Assembly (NCBI GenBank): GCA_020744225.1
Contig: JAGMWG010000018.1
Coordinates: forward strand, 248,001 to 312,000
DNA: 64,000 nucleotides
Source: Paraphoma chrysanthemicola
Lineage: Eukaryota; Ascomycota; Dothideomycetes; Pleosporales; Phaeosphaeriaceae
Reading direction: 5' to 3'
Notes under the pieces: model-generated
Databases searched by the model: none
Told to the model about the DNA's origin: nothing
The model's input: the letters and a program-made list of their open reading frames with translations, nothing else
Made by a program: the position numbers and the translations under genes
In this document: positions 1 to 11,714 of the stretch, piece by piece
Position numbering within the stretch: position 1 is the first letter of the stretch
Layout of the letters: the number at the start of each line of letters is the position of its first letter

Positions 1-565
1 ACGAATGTCAATGGTTCCAGATCATTTGGTATTTTTTGGAAGCATCAACTTAACTCAGACAGAACGTATGCACTCAGTATGGTCAGATCACTCAGTGGAC
101 TACTTACTGCCTGCCGCGACCACGATCGAACTACTACATGAACCGGATGATCTTAGTGTTTGAGCCCCAAGCCTGATATTCTCCGGAGCGTCTTCTCATC
201 TCAGCAGTAGGGTTCAACAACTTACCGAACTTGTTGTCAAGACTCAGAGCAGCTGAGTGTGACAGTCCTACGCGGTAAATCTATCAAAAACTGCCCGCCT
301 ACGACGCTTCGACGACGACTGCAATAATTACGTTGATATTGGTGCTATCTGAATCTTTTGTCACCACCATGTGCGTCGCAGCGTTATCTATGTTCGCCGA
401 GGTCTTCCTCATTTCGTTCTACTCTCGGTCGAACTGCGTTGCAGTACGCTCTCATGGCTGTGGGCTTTAGAGGTCCCGTCGCCATGAATTTGCGCTTGAC
501 ACGAATTCGCCTTCACCTTAACCTTCACCTTTCTTGAAGAGCTGCCTATCCTCTTGTACAGATAC
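1..565. other. No gene seen
   Basis: I see no convincing coding region here. Around 510-535 there is a short imperfect repeat of ACCTT/CACCTT units (forward strand cttcacctt...aaccttcacctt). The right end could be upstream sequence of the doubtful gene that follows. Confidence 0.5.
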
Positions 566-1142
566 ATGAGCCATCCACCGCCTTTCGAGAAAAACACTCA
601 GCAGAAATGTCCAGTTGGAAAGGCAACGACCGAAGCCAAGCTAGGATGGTTTCCAACACGGTGTAGAGTATGTACGAAAAAGCAGTATTGCTAACCGTAA
701 ATAGCATACGATAATTCCGTGCGCAAGCCCGAGTCCCTGAAGGACTTCCTGCTTAATTTGATGGATGGCAGAGGAATGACCTACAATGGTTGCTTTGAGA
801 ACGCAGTCAACTTGCAGGTGGGATAAAAAAAAATACAGATTTCCATTACTCAATCGTTAAATTCAGGCTGCCTTTTGGCTTGACAATGGGTGTGATAGGC
901 ACTTCTACTTTGTCTACAGCTGAGAAGTGATTCTGAAAGGAGAACAAGAAGCGGAGCAAGAATATGCTCTTAACAGCTTGCTCAGAATTTCTGCGTCGAG
1001 TACATACGAGATTCTCGGTGGAGAATTGGCACCAGCTTACTGCGCATCCCTGGTCAACACGAAATATCCGCTTACACCACTAATTTCCACCCCGTTATCT
1101 AACCGTCAACATGGCCCCATGACTTTTGATCCGCTGAAATAA
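566..1142 (+). pseudogene. Doubtful broken small gene
   Basis: A plausible ATG at 566 opens a short frame (starts MSHPPPFEKNTQQKC, later GWFPTRCR). It is followed by a GTATGT donor at about 630 and a GCTAAC branch site, then a second open stretch (KPESLKDFLLNLMDG) ending at a good donor after AACTTGCAG (820). The next acceptor (TTCAG, about 869) leads to FWLDNGCDRHFYFVYS and TGA at 921-923. The same frame then stays open for another 72 codons to TAA at 1142. The first intron does not give a clean phase unless it is only 33 nt or uses a late AAG acceptor. No signal peptide or known domain is recognised. It could be a decayed gene, a small gene with odd splicing, or chance; the family is unknown. 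Confidence 0.25.
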
Positions 1143-1180
1143 AGCACACATTCGCTCGGACACATTCACGCTTTATCTTC

Positions 1181-1770
1181 TCATTTCTTCCCCTTCTTTC
1201 CCCCTTTGCCCTTCCCATTGCCCTTCCCATTGCCACTTTTCTCGCCCTCATCTTCTCCCTGCTTTTCCCCACTTTCCACTTCATCCACCTCCCCAACTTC
1301 CTCCAACGCCTTATCCGCATCAACGTTTCCCTCAAACTCCACATCCCGCAACCACTGCTTCGCCAGAAACAATCTCCACATGGCGTACGCCGTGACACCC
1401 AGCACAGCACCCGTGCTCAGCAAACTCCTTATAATCCCAAAAATGGTGATTGACGCGATGCGTCGGAGAATCGGGGTGACGAGGTATTGTCGTTCATGCT
1501 GAAATATGGTAAGCCTAAATTCTAAGAAGTAAAACTAGGACATTCGGGAGGTGAAACGGGAGATCTTACTTCTAAATCTGGATTTACACAATACATGATC
1601 CCAATACCCACCAGCAAAATCGCAAACAGCAGGAAAACAGTCAAAATCTGCACGGCTGCAAGGATAATCGAGATATTGCGCGTCGTTTGCAGGACCTTGA
1701 AGCCCGCGGCGACGAGCGGCGTGACTTCTTCAAACGCAGCATTGATCTGGCGCGAATACGGAAGTCCCAT
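1181..1770 (-). CDS. Small conserved-looking membrane protein
   Basis: Two exons, 1770-1570 and 1498-1181, joined across a 71-nt GTAAGA...CAG intron in phase 0, give 172 aa. The N-terminal part carries one strong hydrophobic span (IILAAVQILTVFLLFAILLV, roughly residues 35-55). A second one (ITIFGIIRSLLSTGAVLGV) starts soon after the exon junction, near residue 80. The tail is acidic (Glu/Asp/Gly-rich) and then strongly basic (GKGNGKGKGGKKGKK). The basic tail is encoded by a small tandem of Gly-Asn-Gly-Lys codons. Hairpin-like topology with both ends on the same side is an inference. I do not recognise the family. The start at 1770 is the first ATG of the open frame. Confidence 0.6.
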
Positions 1771-2369
1771 TATGTCAACACACTTTCCAAGCTCGCTGGA
1801 TGGGTAAGATGTTCGTGGTCGCGGTGGTATGGATGAAGATAGTGTCGCGTAAGACTTCTAGCAGATTAAACATTAAACTTTGCTAGAGGATGTGGATATG
1901 ACGGCGTGAACATGGCGCAACGGTGTACCGTCTTCATATGCACGATTACCGTTGACCGGGTGGCAGGTTGGAGCGGGGTTGACGTCATGCTTCGGTGGTG
2001 AGGTGGGCGTAGCAGGGGTGAAGGTTGCTGTTCCGCCAATCAAGAGATGGCTTGGGGCAAACACCACAACGCCATGCGAATGTGCATCACAGAGGATGAA
2101 AAACGGTGCAGTTGTACTTGGTTTGTGCCGATGGGTTTCTGGTTCTTAAGGCTATGAGCTAGCGAATCGTGAGTCTGTCGAAATTTGGAACGGAGAGTGC
2201 TGCGCGTGTTTGTAATTGACCATGTTGTCGTGAGTAGGCTTTCGTACTGTGTCCATGGTCTCGCGAAAGGATAACTTGTGCAACTAAAAGATGGAGTACC
2301 TTGAATTCTGCCCAAAGCAGTGAATAGTATCCTTTTCAATTCAAAACTAACAAGAAAGAGATCGAGGCA
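1771..2369. other. Spacer between membrane gene and glutaminase gene
   Basis: This lies upstream of the small membrane gene and downstream of the gtaA-like stop. Short open frames exist on both strands but none has splice logic or domain-like content. Nothing supported. Confidence 0.5.
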
Positions 2370-4816
2370 TCATACCAACAACGCCACAAGAACACCAACC
2401 ACCACCGTACCAATCCACCCACTTCCCAACCTACCAGCCGTACCTTTCTTATCCCCATTCGCACCTTGCGTCCCATTACCACTTTGCGTATTATTCGCAG
2501 CCCTCGTTCCATTAATCCTTTAAAACGCGCAAGAAAATCAGTAAATGCAGCAATCAACGCAGCAACTTGCACGCGGGAAGGACGTGAAAAACCTACAATG
2601 CTTTCGGCGGCGCCGTATATCCCTCCTTGTCGAGCAACAAAAGCGCAAACATGCCGCCCATGACTGGCCTGGCGTTGAAGCCAATGCCCGGTGGTTGCGT
2701 GCCGTCGTCTGTTTCGTAGAGGTCGGTGAAGGGCTTGCTGGTTGGGGTCTCGTTGACCCATGTGGCAAGGTCGTCAATGAACATTTTCTGTGTTGTGTCG
2801 TTTGCGATTGCGGCGCAGAAGATTTCCCAGTCGCTTTTGGTGTAGAACGGGTGTCGCGTATCAAGTGGGACGCCGTACTTCTGCTTGACGGTAGGGTAGA
2901 ACGCAGATTGGATGTCGTAGACTTCTTGTGGGACGAGCTTGAGATCGAGCAAGCGATCATTGTACAAATTGTAGAGGAGACCGTGAGTTGAGGCATTGTT
3001 GTAATTGAGGACGGCGTGTTTCGGGTTGTCGGCTTTGTTGATGCCTAGATCGACCCACTTCTTGATGTAGTCATGCGCAATGTTGGTGTAGTTCTGGGAG
3101 TCAGAGGTTTCATTGATCAGCTTTGACATCTGCGACATTGCCTCAAGGCCGATGATGCCCTTCAGTGCGAGGTTAGTCTGGTTCACGAGATGGCCGGCAA
3201 AGTCATCCGTTGATAGTTGTTCAGCCGGGAGAAGGCTGTCGGATACAAGATATCCTGCCCATTGTTTGAGGATATTGTAGTGCGTCTTGATATATTCTGT
3301 GTTTCCGGAGCGCTGAACATAGGCCAAAACCATAATCATGTGATTACCGCACTCCTCGATTGGCATGGGCCTGCTTGAAAAGGAGAGTTAGCGTTCATCC
3401 TAGTATAGTCTCCACGAGCAGTGTACGTACTCATCTTGGCCGTCTTGATGCCCAGTCGCGTTCGGATAGTGGGTACCCAGGTCGTGGATAGCATATTTGT
3501 TGGGGTAGTGCCCACTCTCTTGGTTCTCGAAGTGAGGATCAAGCAGGAGCTTCACCAACTCTGGATTCGTGTAGTAAAAGATCGGTGATGCAGGGTAGAT
3601 CACATCTACTGTTTGGGTGTTTCCATTAGAAGAGATCTCTTTCAAGAACAAGTAATGCTTGTCTTCCGTGCCGACCAATTGTGTTGCTCCAAAAGCCTGG
3701 CGGGCTGCTAGAGTGGTCAGAATTGCATAATTGTCGCCACCTGCTGCCTTGGAGTCTTTCAAAATATTCTCATCGAGCTGCGTTGAGAGCTTGTTAGACT
3801 CGGAATAGTCTTTGTGAAAAAATGAAAGCGCCGCCAAGTCGTCATTGTGATAGTCCTTCCAGAGTGACGGTACGTTCTTCAGCCCATCCTTACCAAGAAA
3901 TTGAACCGCATCATCCTGGCAAAGACCAATTGAAAACAGATTGGAGGTAGCCTTTGTGCCGACTGAGCCTAGATCGACCGCATAGCCGAACACAGGCCAC
4001 TTGTCATTGATTGCACGAAACTTGGTGTCTTGCGAATTGCCGAGCTTGCCAGTCTTGTTGAAGGCGCCGCGAACATCGACATCAGATCCAGATTGGTAAG
4101 TCAGACCATCTACCGAGTCCGTTGCGTAGTAAGTGCTACCCCACTCGGCACGGTCTTTAACTTCGTTGAACACCTGCTGGTCTTGTCTCCATACTTTGTG
4201 GTACTGGACTCCGTCAAGCGTGCTGCCAAAGCTCCACTCCGCCTTTGATGCAGTGTCTCCAGATGCCCACTCCGCGCTAATGTCGGTGTAAATCTGCACT
4301 TTGTGCTCCGAGCCATCGATCGACGACACATTGACCTGCATGTACGAGAAGACCAGAGATTGACGCTTGAAATCGTTTGGTGTAAGCGGCGATAAGAAAG
4401 TGATCTTGATCTCAACCTTGCCATCCGCGCGAATTGTGAAAATGCTCTTGGTAGATGTATACTCGACCGACGTTTGGTTGGCTCTTGGGATGGCATTGGG
4501 GGCACCCATCCAATCGAATGTCTTGCCGTCGACACGAATCATGCCTGTCCATCCCAGCCATTGTCCGCTGTTCCTAAGTCATTTTGTGCACGAAGATGAT
4601 CTGTTTGCAATGCGCATACGTGTAAAATGAGGGCCATTGTCCGGGCAGATAACCTCCCCTGGTGGCATTGCTTCCTGCAGGGAGCCATATATTGAGGTAT
4701 GGATTTTTTACAGCAAGTGGTATGGAAGGAGGACGTGCCGGGGAGAATGTGGAGTTGACCTGCGCAACAGCTGTGGCTAGGAGCGCGCTCAGCGCACCGA
4801 TCACAGAAGGACGCAT
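2370..4816 (-). CDS. gtaA: Secreted glutaminase A-like protein (GtaA family)
   Basis: Extracellular glutaminase-type enzyme of the fungal GtaA family (DUF5127, DUF4965 and DUF1793 regions in order). Four exons fit in frame: 4816-4620, 4573-3431, 3370-2597 and 2517-2370, giving 753 aa. The start at 4816 was preferred over an ATG 39 nt upstream because it begins directly with a signal peptide (MRPSVIGALSALLATAVAQ). Family hallmarks are visible: LPGQWPSFYT, QWLGWTGMIRVDGKTFDWMG, WPVFGYAVDLG, HYPNATGHQDGQDE just before intron 2, and MPIEECGNHM just after it. The last exon adds an Asn/Gly/Gln-rich linker and a hydrophobic C-terminus (WIGTVVVGVLVALLV). This suggests a membrane or GPI-type anchor rather than free secretion. 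Without the third intron (GTAGGT...TACTGAT...AAAG) the protein would stop at 705 aa, just before this tail. Confidence 0.88.
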
Positions 4817-6624
4817 TGTCGGACGTCGCCCAATATGGTGAGGGAAGCTACACACAAATCGTGCGCCATGGGCCTCGGAGCTTATATACAGATCTACGAA
4901 TCGCCCTACAGTCGACGCGCAGGTATCGCGTCCTGCACCCAGGGATGAGACACTACAGGGGCCGCCACATGATGGGGGCCGATATGGGAAGTGGACTTGA
5001 GCGACTAGGCTGAACGGGGCGATGTCAAGATGATCACAGGCCTGAACAACTGCAGCCGATTAGCATGACCGGCAATAATATACGTCCTGTGCGATGTAAT
5101 CCTGGGAGGCCACATGCAGTGCTATGTATCACCTTGCGAACTGACTGTGCCATCTGCCATTGCTACATTATCGTGGCCGCCATAGTACAGGTCAGAAGGC
5201 GAACAATCGCGGCCCTTTTGACGGACCTCGCAAGCTTTCTGTTGCCAGCACGATTTTCCAGATTAAGCACTACTAGTTGTCGCCAAGATCCGGAGGCCTA
5301 ACGGTAGGCTCTTAGTGCTCGGGGGAACAAACATCAATCTGGGGGCCACAAAAGGCTAGATGCTCTGATGTCCATGGTTTGGGTGAGGAGAACCGCTCGT
5401 CCATCCGGAAACACTGTGCAGCAGGAGAGGCCTTCTTTCTCGCCGTACAGTCAAGGACCCTCCGATGCCTGATCCCATTGTCATGCCGTGAGCCGGATTT
5501 CGCTCTGGTCTTTGCATGGCAAGATTTTAAGATTAATGGGGTTCGAGCGCATCTGCGGCGGGATGCCTTACAGGCGGCTAGGGCTGTGCTGACTACCCCG
5601 CTTACGGCCCTAGCGTGAGCAGACGAGGCTGACCATCTCCACACCCCTGCAAGTGTTGAATATGGCTTCTCTTCTTTCCACGTCATTTGCGTACCACTCA
5701 CCAAAGCTGTCACATACTTCAATCTGAGTAGTCCCCTCATTGCAACATTGTGCAGGCCGCAACGTAGAGACCTTCTTGGAATACTGTTCTGGAAGCCATC
5801 CTCATGATGCTCCACGTCAATGTCGAGCACTAATGGAGCACAGCAGTAGTCCTAGATGCAGTGATGTCGAACGTGAAGCCGATGGATGTGCGCTCCTCAC
5901 ACACGACCTGCTGGTCGCTGCGAATACGGCAGGTGCGGACGGGGATGAAGCAGGTCTCGGAAGATTTCGAGCATTCACATAGATTCGTTGGAAGAGAAAG
6001 AGGTCGTGGTGGAAAGGGAAGATGGTTCGTTGGAGTGAGCAGAGTCAATATTGGATCATGGGGCCAGGCGCCATGTGCTGTTGGACGAAAGCGGAAGGCG
6101 TCTTCGGAGCGCTTGCCTGAGTAGAAGGATGTACATATTGCTTGGATCACCTGGCTATGTCACCTCACATGGCGGATAGCAGAACCTAGCACAAAGTATT
6201 GCGCATGGTTACTCAACCACGAGCTCAAGCGGGGAATTTGTGTGATGCTAATGTTGCGCATCGTTTTTGTGATTTTGATGGTATTAAGTTTAGGCACTAA
6301 TACTACAACATTTGTCACACCGACTCCGATGTGCCCCTCCGGGGGAATAATGCGCCAGCTTGGTATCGTAACAATGGGTCATGAGACATCGAGCTATGTA
6401 GTAACCGAGACCAATCTTTTCAAACGCAAACGCCATGCAGCATTTAGAGAGAATTCAAAGAAGAAAGTTGAGATGCAGGGTATCCAGAGAACTTGGAAAC
6501 GTGCGTAGAGGACCAAAGGAAACAAGATAGAGCAAACGATGCGAATGTGGGTATCCAAAACTGAACGTAGCCGAGCCAGGCATGATGAAAAAAGTCGTGC
6601 AGGGAAAAGGAAACACACAGGCTC
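4817..6624. other. Long spacer upstream of gtaA-like gene
   Basis: About 1.8 kb separating the gtaA-like start from the 3' end of the kinase gene. A 172-codon open stretch on the minus strand (5312-5830) has no recognisable composition or splice context. A short plus-strand frame near 6245 begins with a hydrophobic run but has no support. I see no gene here. Confidence 0.5.
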
Positions 6625-8511
6625 CTAAGATTCTGCAATCCAAGACCGAGAAACATCCTCGTACTGTTGCCCGCAGTCGCGGAGCCACGCGCACTGAAGG
6701 ATGTCTTGTATGGACCAACGCTTCTCGACGTCCAAGTTCAGGCAACCCCGAAGAAGCACCAATACATCGTCTTCGCCACCATCTATGACGGCCTCAGCAT
6801 TGCGAATCGCCTTCTCATCCCAGCTGCCTTCTCGTATCTTCTCCGTTGTCTTTATGTCTAGCCCTTCGTTGAACGGAAGGGTCGCAGTAAGCAAAGCATA
6901 AAGAACGACTCCATATGCCCATATATCCGCTGCTGGGGAGAACACAGGACCGGTCGCATCGAAAAGTTCGGGCGCTGCATACTGGAGACTGCCTGCGACC
7001 GAAGTGCTAGTGTCGGCCGGGCCAATATTCTGGTTGTTGCCAATCGAGTGCGGCTCCGGGCCATCGCGCTGGTCGCTGACGATGAAGTCCGCCATGCCGA
7101 AATCGCAGAGCAAGAGATCGCCACCATCTCTTTCCGCATTTGGCACAGTCATATCCACTAGACAATTCTCGAGTTTTACATCGCGATGGACCACCTGAAC
7201 ATCGTTATGAAGATAGCGTAGAGCTGATGCCAGTTGGTATGCATAGCGCTTCACCAACTTCTTCGCCAGTCCGGACTTCTTCTGACGCCGTGTTTCACGG
7301 ACTAGATCGAACAGGGTTCCGCCTCTGTTCAACTTTGTAATACAAAAAGTCGCAAAGTCCGTGGTGTAAACTCGAAGTAGCGGAAGGATGTAAGGATGTC
7401 TCAAGAATCGCCATATCTCGACCTCGTGGTCGAATTGAGTTTGGATCTGCTCGTTCTCAAACTCGGACTTTTTTTGCAGTTGCTTCCGCACAATCTTGAC
7501 AGCTTCGACCACCGGCTTTCCTTCCTCCATGCTCGTAACTTCCTTGACGATGCTGAAGCCACCGTAGCCGATCTGCTTTCCGATGATGTACTCGCTGTTG
7601 TAGCCGATGCCCTGTCCTTCGTCGTCTGGCTCACTCTGCTTCAGTGGGGCCTCGGACGGTTTGTAACGCGCAAGAAAGGACGCAGCAGGAGACATGGACG
7701 ACAAGGAGCGACCAGAACGAGTCGACGACCGACGGCTGGCCCTACGTAGACTGCCATCCTCGCCAATCTCAGATCGGTAACTCCTAGTTCTTGTAGGCCC
7801 ATTGCGCTGCGAGAAGAAGCCAGAGAACTCCTTGGGGGAGTTCGCTGCCACGGGAGATAGCATGTACTCGGTGGGAGTCTCGAGGGGTGTCCGTGCCTCA
7901 TCTAGTGGCGGCGAGGCGGTAGTCTCCGAAGTCAACGAAGCCACCTGCTCGTTATACTCTGGGTCCTTGGCGAGGCTGTCCACTGTCGTCTGCAGAAGCG
8001 GGTATCGTGATACGCCAATGCGATGCCGAAGAGGTCGGCGCTCGCTGTAGGGCATCTCCAAGTACTCTTGATCAGAGTAGCTTCCGCTTTCGGGAGTGTG
8101 CGTGCGCCGCGACAAAGACTTGGGAACAGGCACTTCGAGGGCAAGGGTATCGCCCGTGTCGAGTCGGACTTCATTGTTGAAACTTATGGAAGTCGAACGC
8201 TGCCTGAATTGCGCAAGGTCAAAGTCTTCCTCTGAACTCGCACTGCTTCCCACGGCGACATCGTATGGGGCTGTCTTTATGTCGAAGCCGCGATGGTCGC
8301 GCCGTGCGTATGCGCCGTTCGCCGTCTGCGCCTCAAGCGAATTACATTCGGGGCCTGACTGCGACTGCGAGTGGGTGAGGCCATTCTGGGACGAATGCGA
8401 CGAGTCTTCGCGCGTGATGGAAGCGAAGGAGGAGGGTGCCGGTTTCGGGTTTGCCGAGGTGTCGAGTCTGAGTTTCTGGAAGCTGTGTGAGGATGCCGAA
8501 TTCGAGGCCAT
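6625..8511 (-). CDS. Serine/threonine protein kinase
   Basis: Single-exon gene, 628 aa. The first 300 or so residues are Ser/Thr-rich and probably disordered. The kinase domain then follows with all key elements: glycine loop (IGKQIGYGGFSIVKEV), the lysine of EAVKIVRK, HRDVKLENC catalytic loop, CDFGMADF, AAPELF in the activation segment, and DIWAYGVVLYALL. The C-terminal lobe ends about 20 residues before the stop. The sequence lies within the broad fungal CAMK-like/Nnk1-like range, but I cannot assign an orthologue or substrate. It diverges from VAC8 across 1.2 kb. The DFG and HRD residues are intact, so it is expected to be active. Confidence 0.9.
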   Translation of the reverse strand: MASNSASSHSFQKLRLDTSANPKPAPSSFASITREDSSHSSQNGLTHSQSQSGPECNSLEAQTANGAYARRDHRGFDIKTAPYDVAVGSSASSEEDFDLAQFRQRSTSISFNNEVRLDTGDTLALEVPVPKSLSRRTHTPESGSYSDQEYLEMPYSERRPLRHRIGVSRYPLLQTTVDSLAKDPEYNEQVASLTSETTASPPLDEARTPLETPTEYMLSPVAANSPKEFSGFFSQRNGPTRTRSYRSEIGEDGSLRRASRRSSTRSGRSLSSMSPAASFLARYKPSEAPLKQSEPDDEGQGIGYNSEYIIGKQIGYGGFSIVKEVTSMEEGKPVVEAVKIVRKQLQKKSEFENEQIQTQFDHEVEIWRFLRHPYILPLLRVYTTDFATFCITKLNRGGTLFDLVRETRRQKKSGLAKKLVKRYAYQLASALRYLHNDVQVVHRDVKLENCLVDMTVPNAERDGGDLLLCDFGMADFIVSDQRDGPEPHSIGNNQNIGPADTSTSVAGSLQYAAPELFDATGPVFSPAADIWAYGVVLYALLTATLPFNEGLDIKTTEKIREGSWDEKAIRNAEAVIDGGEDDVLVLLRGCLNLDVEKRWSIQDILQCAWLRDCGQQYEDVSRSWIAES

Positions 8512-9712
8512 TAAATCGGTTCACAGTGAGTGCAAACCTGAGAGGCACCGGCAACCTGGGAAGAATATACAATGCGGCGGGGGCCGGGAGGTTGCGCGGC
8601 GCGGTGGGTAAAGCCGGAAGCGCAAATTGCGGCCTCGCCTATACAGCGATGTTGCCTGCCACAATGCTCAGTGGCGCCACGGAAGCATGAATTGTTCGCG
8701 GGTAGGATGATCAGATGATGCGCTGGCAGTAGTGAAAGGGTTTGAAGAGCTACTGGGAAGCTGCGGCCCTCTTTGTTACCCATATATCTCCAGACGAGCA
8801 TCCCCCACGCCTGCTCTTGTGCAACACGTGAGAAGCGCAATCTGACTCCGCAGCCTATGAGACAGTAAGCTGGCGCATTCCTGTTCTGCGACTGGCTGGG
8901 CTAAGGTGACGACCGTGGTCGGCGCGAGGAGATCGGAGGCCAAGCAGCTCGCGACTCGCTACCCCGCGCTGGGCTGTCCTGCGTGAAGGGCCGTTTGGGC
9001 AGAAGTCTGGGAGCGTTGATAAATAGGGCTATGTCAGCGATTCAGCGTGGGGTCCGGCTGCCGGCGTTGGCTGCAGCTCATGCAGGGCCGTCGACACCAT
9101 CGCGCGGCCCGTTAGAGCGCCGAACATGCACTTGAGCGCAATGGCGACGGGCGACGAGTAGCAATGAGACAAGACACCACTGCCAGGTGTACAAATTATG
9201 TCCGACGAGGGTTGGGGTGCTGCCGACGGGGCGCATGCATGACGTCGCCTGCATGGTTCTCGCTGGACAGTTCACGCGGACATGTTTCTTGGTCGCGACA
9301 TAACGTGATGAAACTCCAGGGACTGCAACATCACAGACCCTAATTTTTTGAGTGTGTTTACTATTTAGCTGTGTTTAGCTTTCTTAGCTGTGGTTGCTGA
9401 TGTCATTTGGTGCTGCCCGTGCTTTCATGTGATATTGCGTCGGACGCGGCTTCCAGCGCCAGTCAATCTGCATCGCGCGCTAAGCAGCTACGGCAGGGCA
9501 AGGGCCCGTGTCCAACCACCACGCAGCCTCATCGTGGAGACCTTGGTGAGGCCCGTCGTCACCCAGCCATCGCCGCGACACTATCAACACCATCGCCCTC
9601 TGCTCGTCTCGCCCGTCGACACAGCCTGCCCGCCTCTGCCTGCAGCTCCTCGACCCCGGCTGCAGCCCCGAGACCGCCCGTCAACGGCCCGCCGGCCTGA
9701 CGACCGCACGCC
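8512..9712. other. Divergent promoter region kinase / VAC8
   Basis: About 1.2 kb between the kinase start and the VAC8 start. Around 9365-9405 there is an imperfect repeat of TTAGCTGTG. The last 300 bp before VAC8 are C-rich and pyrimidine-rich on the plus strand, as is common for fungal housekeeping promoters. No separate gene seen. Confidence 0.5.
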
Positions 9713-11714
9713 ATGGGGCTCTCCGACTTGTTTTCCAAGTGCTTTGGATCCTGCTGCGGCGGTAAGCTCCTCCAGCAGCTCCCGCCCGCCATTCAGCACG
9801 ACTAACACCGTGCAATGCAGGGCGCTCAAGAGACAGCATCTATGACCCAGTATTAGCAGATAGCGAGCGGGAAGCCGTCGCCGATTTGTTGGGCTTCCTC
9901 GAGAATGTACTGTTGCCGCACCACCGCGCCCCGTCGCGCCTTCAGCACTCACTGACAGTCCCAGCGAGCCGAAACCGACTTCTTCTCCGGCGAGCCCCTC
10001 CGCGCACTAAGTACTCTTGTATATTCAGACAACATCGATTTGCAGCGGTCGGCAAGCTTGACCTTTGCCGAGATCACAGAGCGAGGTACCATGGTCCGCA
10101 GCAAAGTGACAATCGGTAGCTGACAGCTTCGTAGATGTCAGAGAGGTCGACCGCGACACCCTGGAGCCTATCCTGTTCCTCCTCCAGAACCCCGATATCG
10201 AGGTGCAGCGTGCTGCCAGCGCGGCGCTGGGCAACTTGGCCGTCAACAGTTCGTCGCATCCATACCGCTCTGACAGAATACTGCTGACTCCCCGCAGCCG
10301 AGAACAAGGTTGCCATTGTCACACTCGGAGGGCTCGCGCCACTCATCAAGCAGATGAACTCGCCTAACGTCGAGGTACAATGCAACGCTGTTGGGTGTAT
10401 CACCAACCTCGCGACCCACGAGGACAACAAGGCGAAGATAGCCCGTTCCGGCGCACTGCAACCCCTGACACGGCTAGCCAAGTCCAAGGATATGCGCGTG
10501 CAGAGAAATGCGACGGGCGCACTGCTTAACATGACACACTCGGGTACGTGTGCTTGACTGATCGGATTTTATATGCTAACTGTGTAACAGACGACAACCG
10601 CCAACAGCTTGTCAATGCCGGCGCTATCCCCGTGCTTGTTCAGCTCCTCTCATCTCCAGACGTCGACGTACAATACTATTGCACGACTGCGCTCAGCAAC
10701 ATTGCCGTCGATGCCAGCAACCGTGCCAAGCTTGCACAAACCGAAGGACGCCTGGTGGGGTCCCTGGTCCACCTGATGGAGTCGTCCTCGCCCAAGGTGC
10801 AATGCCAGGCTGCGCTTGCACTCCGAAACCTCGCCTCCGACGAACGCTACCAGCTTGAGATTGTGCGGGCACGCGGCCTGCCGTCTCTCCTGCGGCTCCT
10901 GCAATCATCCTACCTCCCACTTATTCTCTCAGCAGTCGCCTGCATACGAAACATCTCCATCCACCCCGCAAACGAATCACCCATCATTGAAGCTGGCTTC
11001 CTCCGACCGCTCGTCGATCTGCTCGGCTCGACCGATAACGATGAGATTCAATGTCACGCCATATCCACCCTCCGCAATCTCGCTGCAAGCTCGGACAAGA
11101 ACAAGCAGTTAGTGCTGGAAGCTGGTGCTGTTCAGAAGTGCAAGCAGCTGGTTCTGAACGTTCGATTGCCGGTGCAGTCTGAGATGACTGCAGCAATTGC
11201 AGTGCTTGCATTGAGCGAGGAGCTGAAGCCACACCTTCTCAACCTCGGAGTGTTCGACGTTCTTATTCCCCTCACCGAGTCGGACAGTATCGAGGTCCAG
11301 GGCAACAGTGCCGCAGCGTTGGGCAACTTGTCTTCAAAGGGTATGTTTTACCCGAACTAGTAGATTTCATGACTAACTCTTGCAGTGGGAGATTACACCA
11401 TCTTCATCCAGAACTGGACTGAGCCCGCGGGCGGAATACACGGTTACCTTCGCCGCTTCTTGGCTAGCGGAGACCCCACGTTCCAGCACATTGCGATCTG
11501 GACTCTACTCCAGCTTCTCGAATCCGAAGACGACCGACTCATCGAGCGCATCGGCAAATCTAACGAGATCGTACAAATGGTCACTGAGATTGCGGACCGC
11601 AACATCGAGTCGGACGACGAGGACAATGAAGACGGCGAGGGCGAGGTAGTGACACTTGCCCGCAGATGCCTCGAGCTGTTGGGCAAGAACCCAAAGACCC
11701 TTGTTGAAGGGTAG
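9713..11714 (+). CDS. VAC8: Vacuolar armadillo-repeat protein Vac8
   Basis: Vac8 tethers to the vacuole membrane and serves vacuole inheritance, fusion, nucleus-vacuole contacts and selective autophagy. Seven exons fit in frame: 9713-9761, 9821-9906, 9965-10085, 10135-10248, 10298-10543, 10591-11340 and 11386-11714, giving 564 aa. Introns are 45-59 nt. The N-terminus starts Met-Gly and has cysteines at positions 10, 14 and 15. This matches the known family pattern of N-myristoylation plus palmitoylation, although the cysteines sit further in than in yeast (residues 4, 5, 7). Armadillo repeats run from about residue 80 to 500, with typical blocks such as IEVQRAASAALGNLAVN, VEVQCNAVGCITNLATH, MRVQRNATGALLNMTHS and VDVQYYCTTALSNIAVD. 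The end carries an acidic stretch (ESDDEDNEDGEGE). Assignment is very secure. Confidence 0.96.

Noticed and set aside
5312..5830. 172-codon minus-strand frame in the long spacer
   Set aside because: No domain, no splice context and irregular composition; likely chance.
6242..6508. Plus-strand frame starting with a hydrophobic run like a signal peptide
   Set aside because: The remainder is Lys/Arg-rich without cysteines or pattern, and the start is one of several ATGs; not enough support.
8096..8611. 171-codon plus-strand frame
   Set aside because: Antisense to the kinase N-terminal region, which is well supported.
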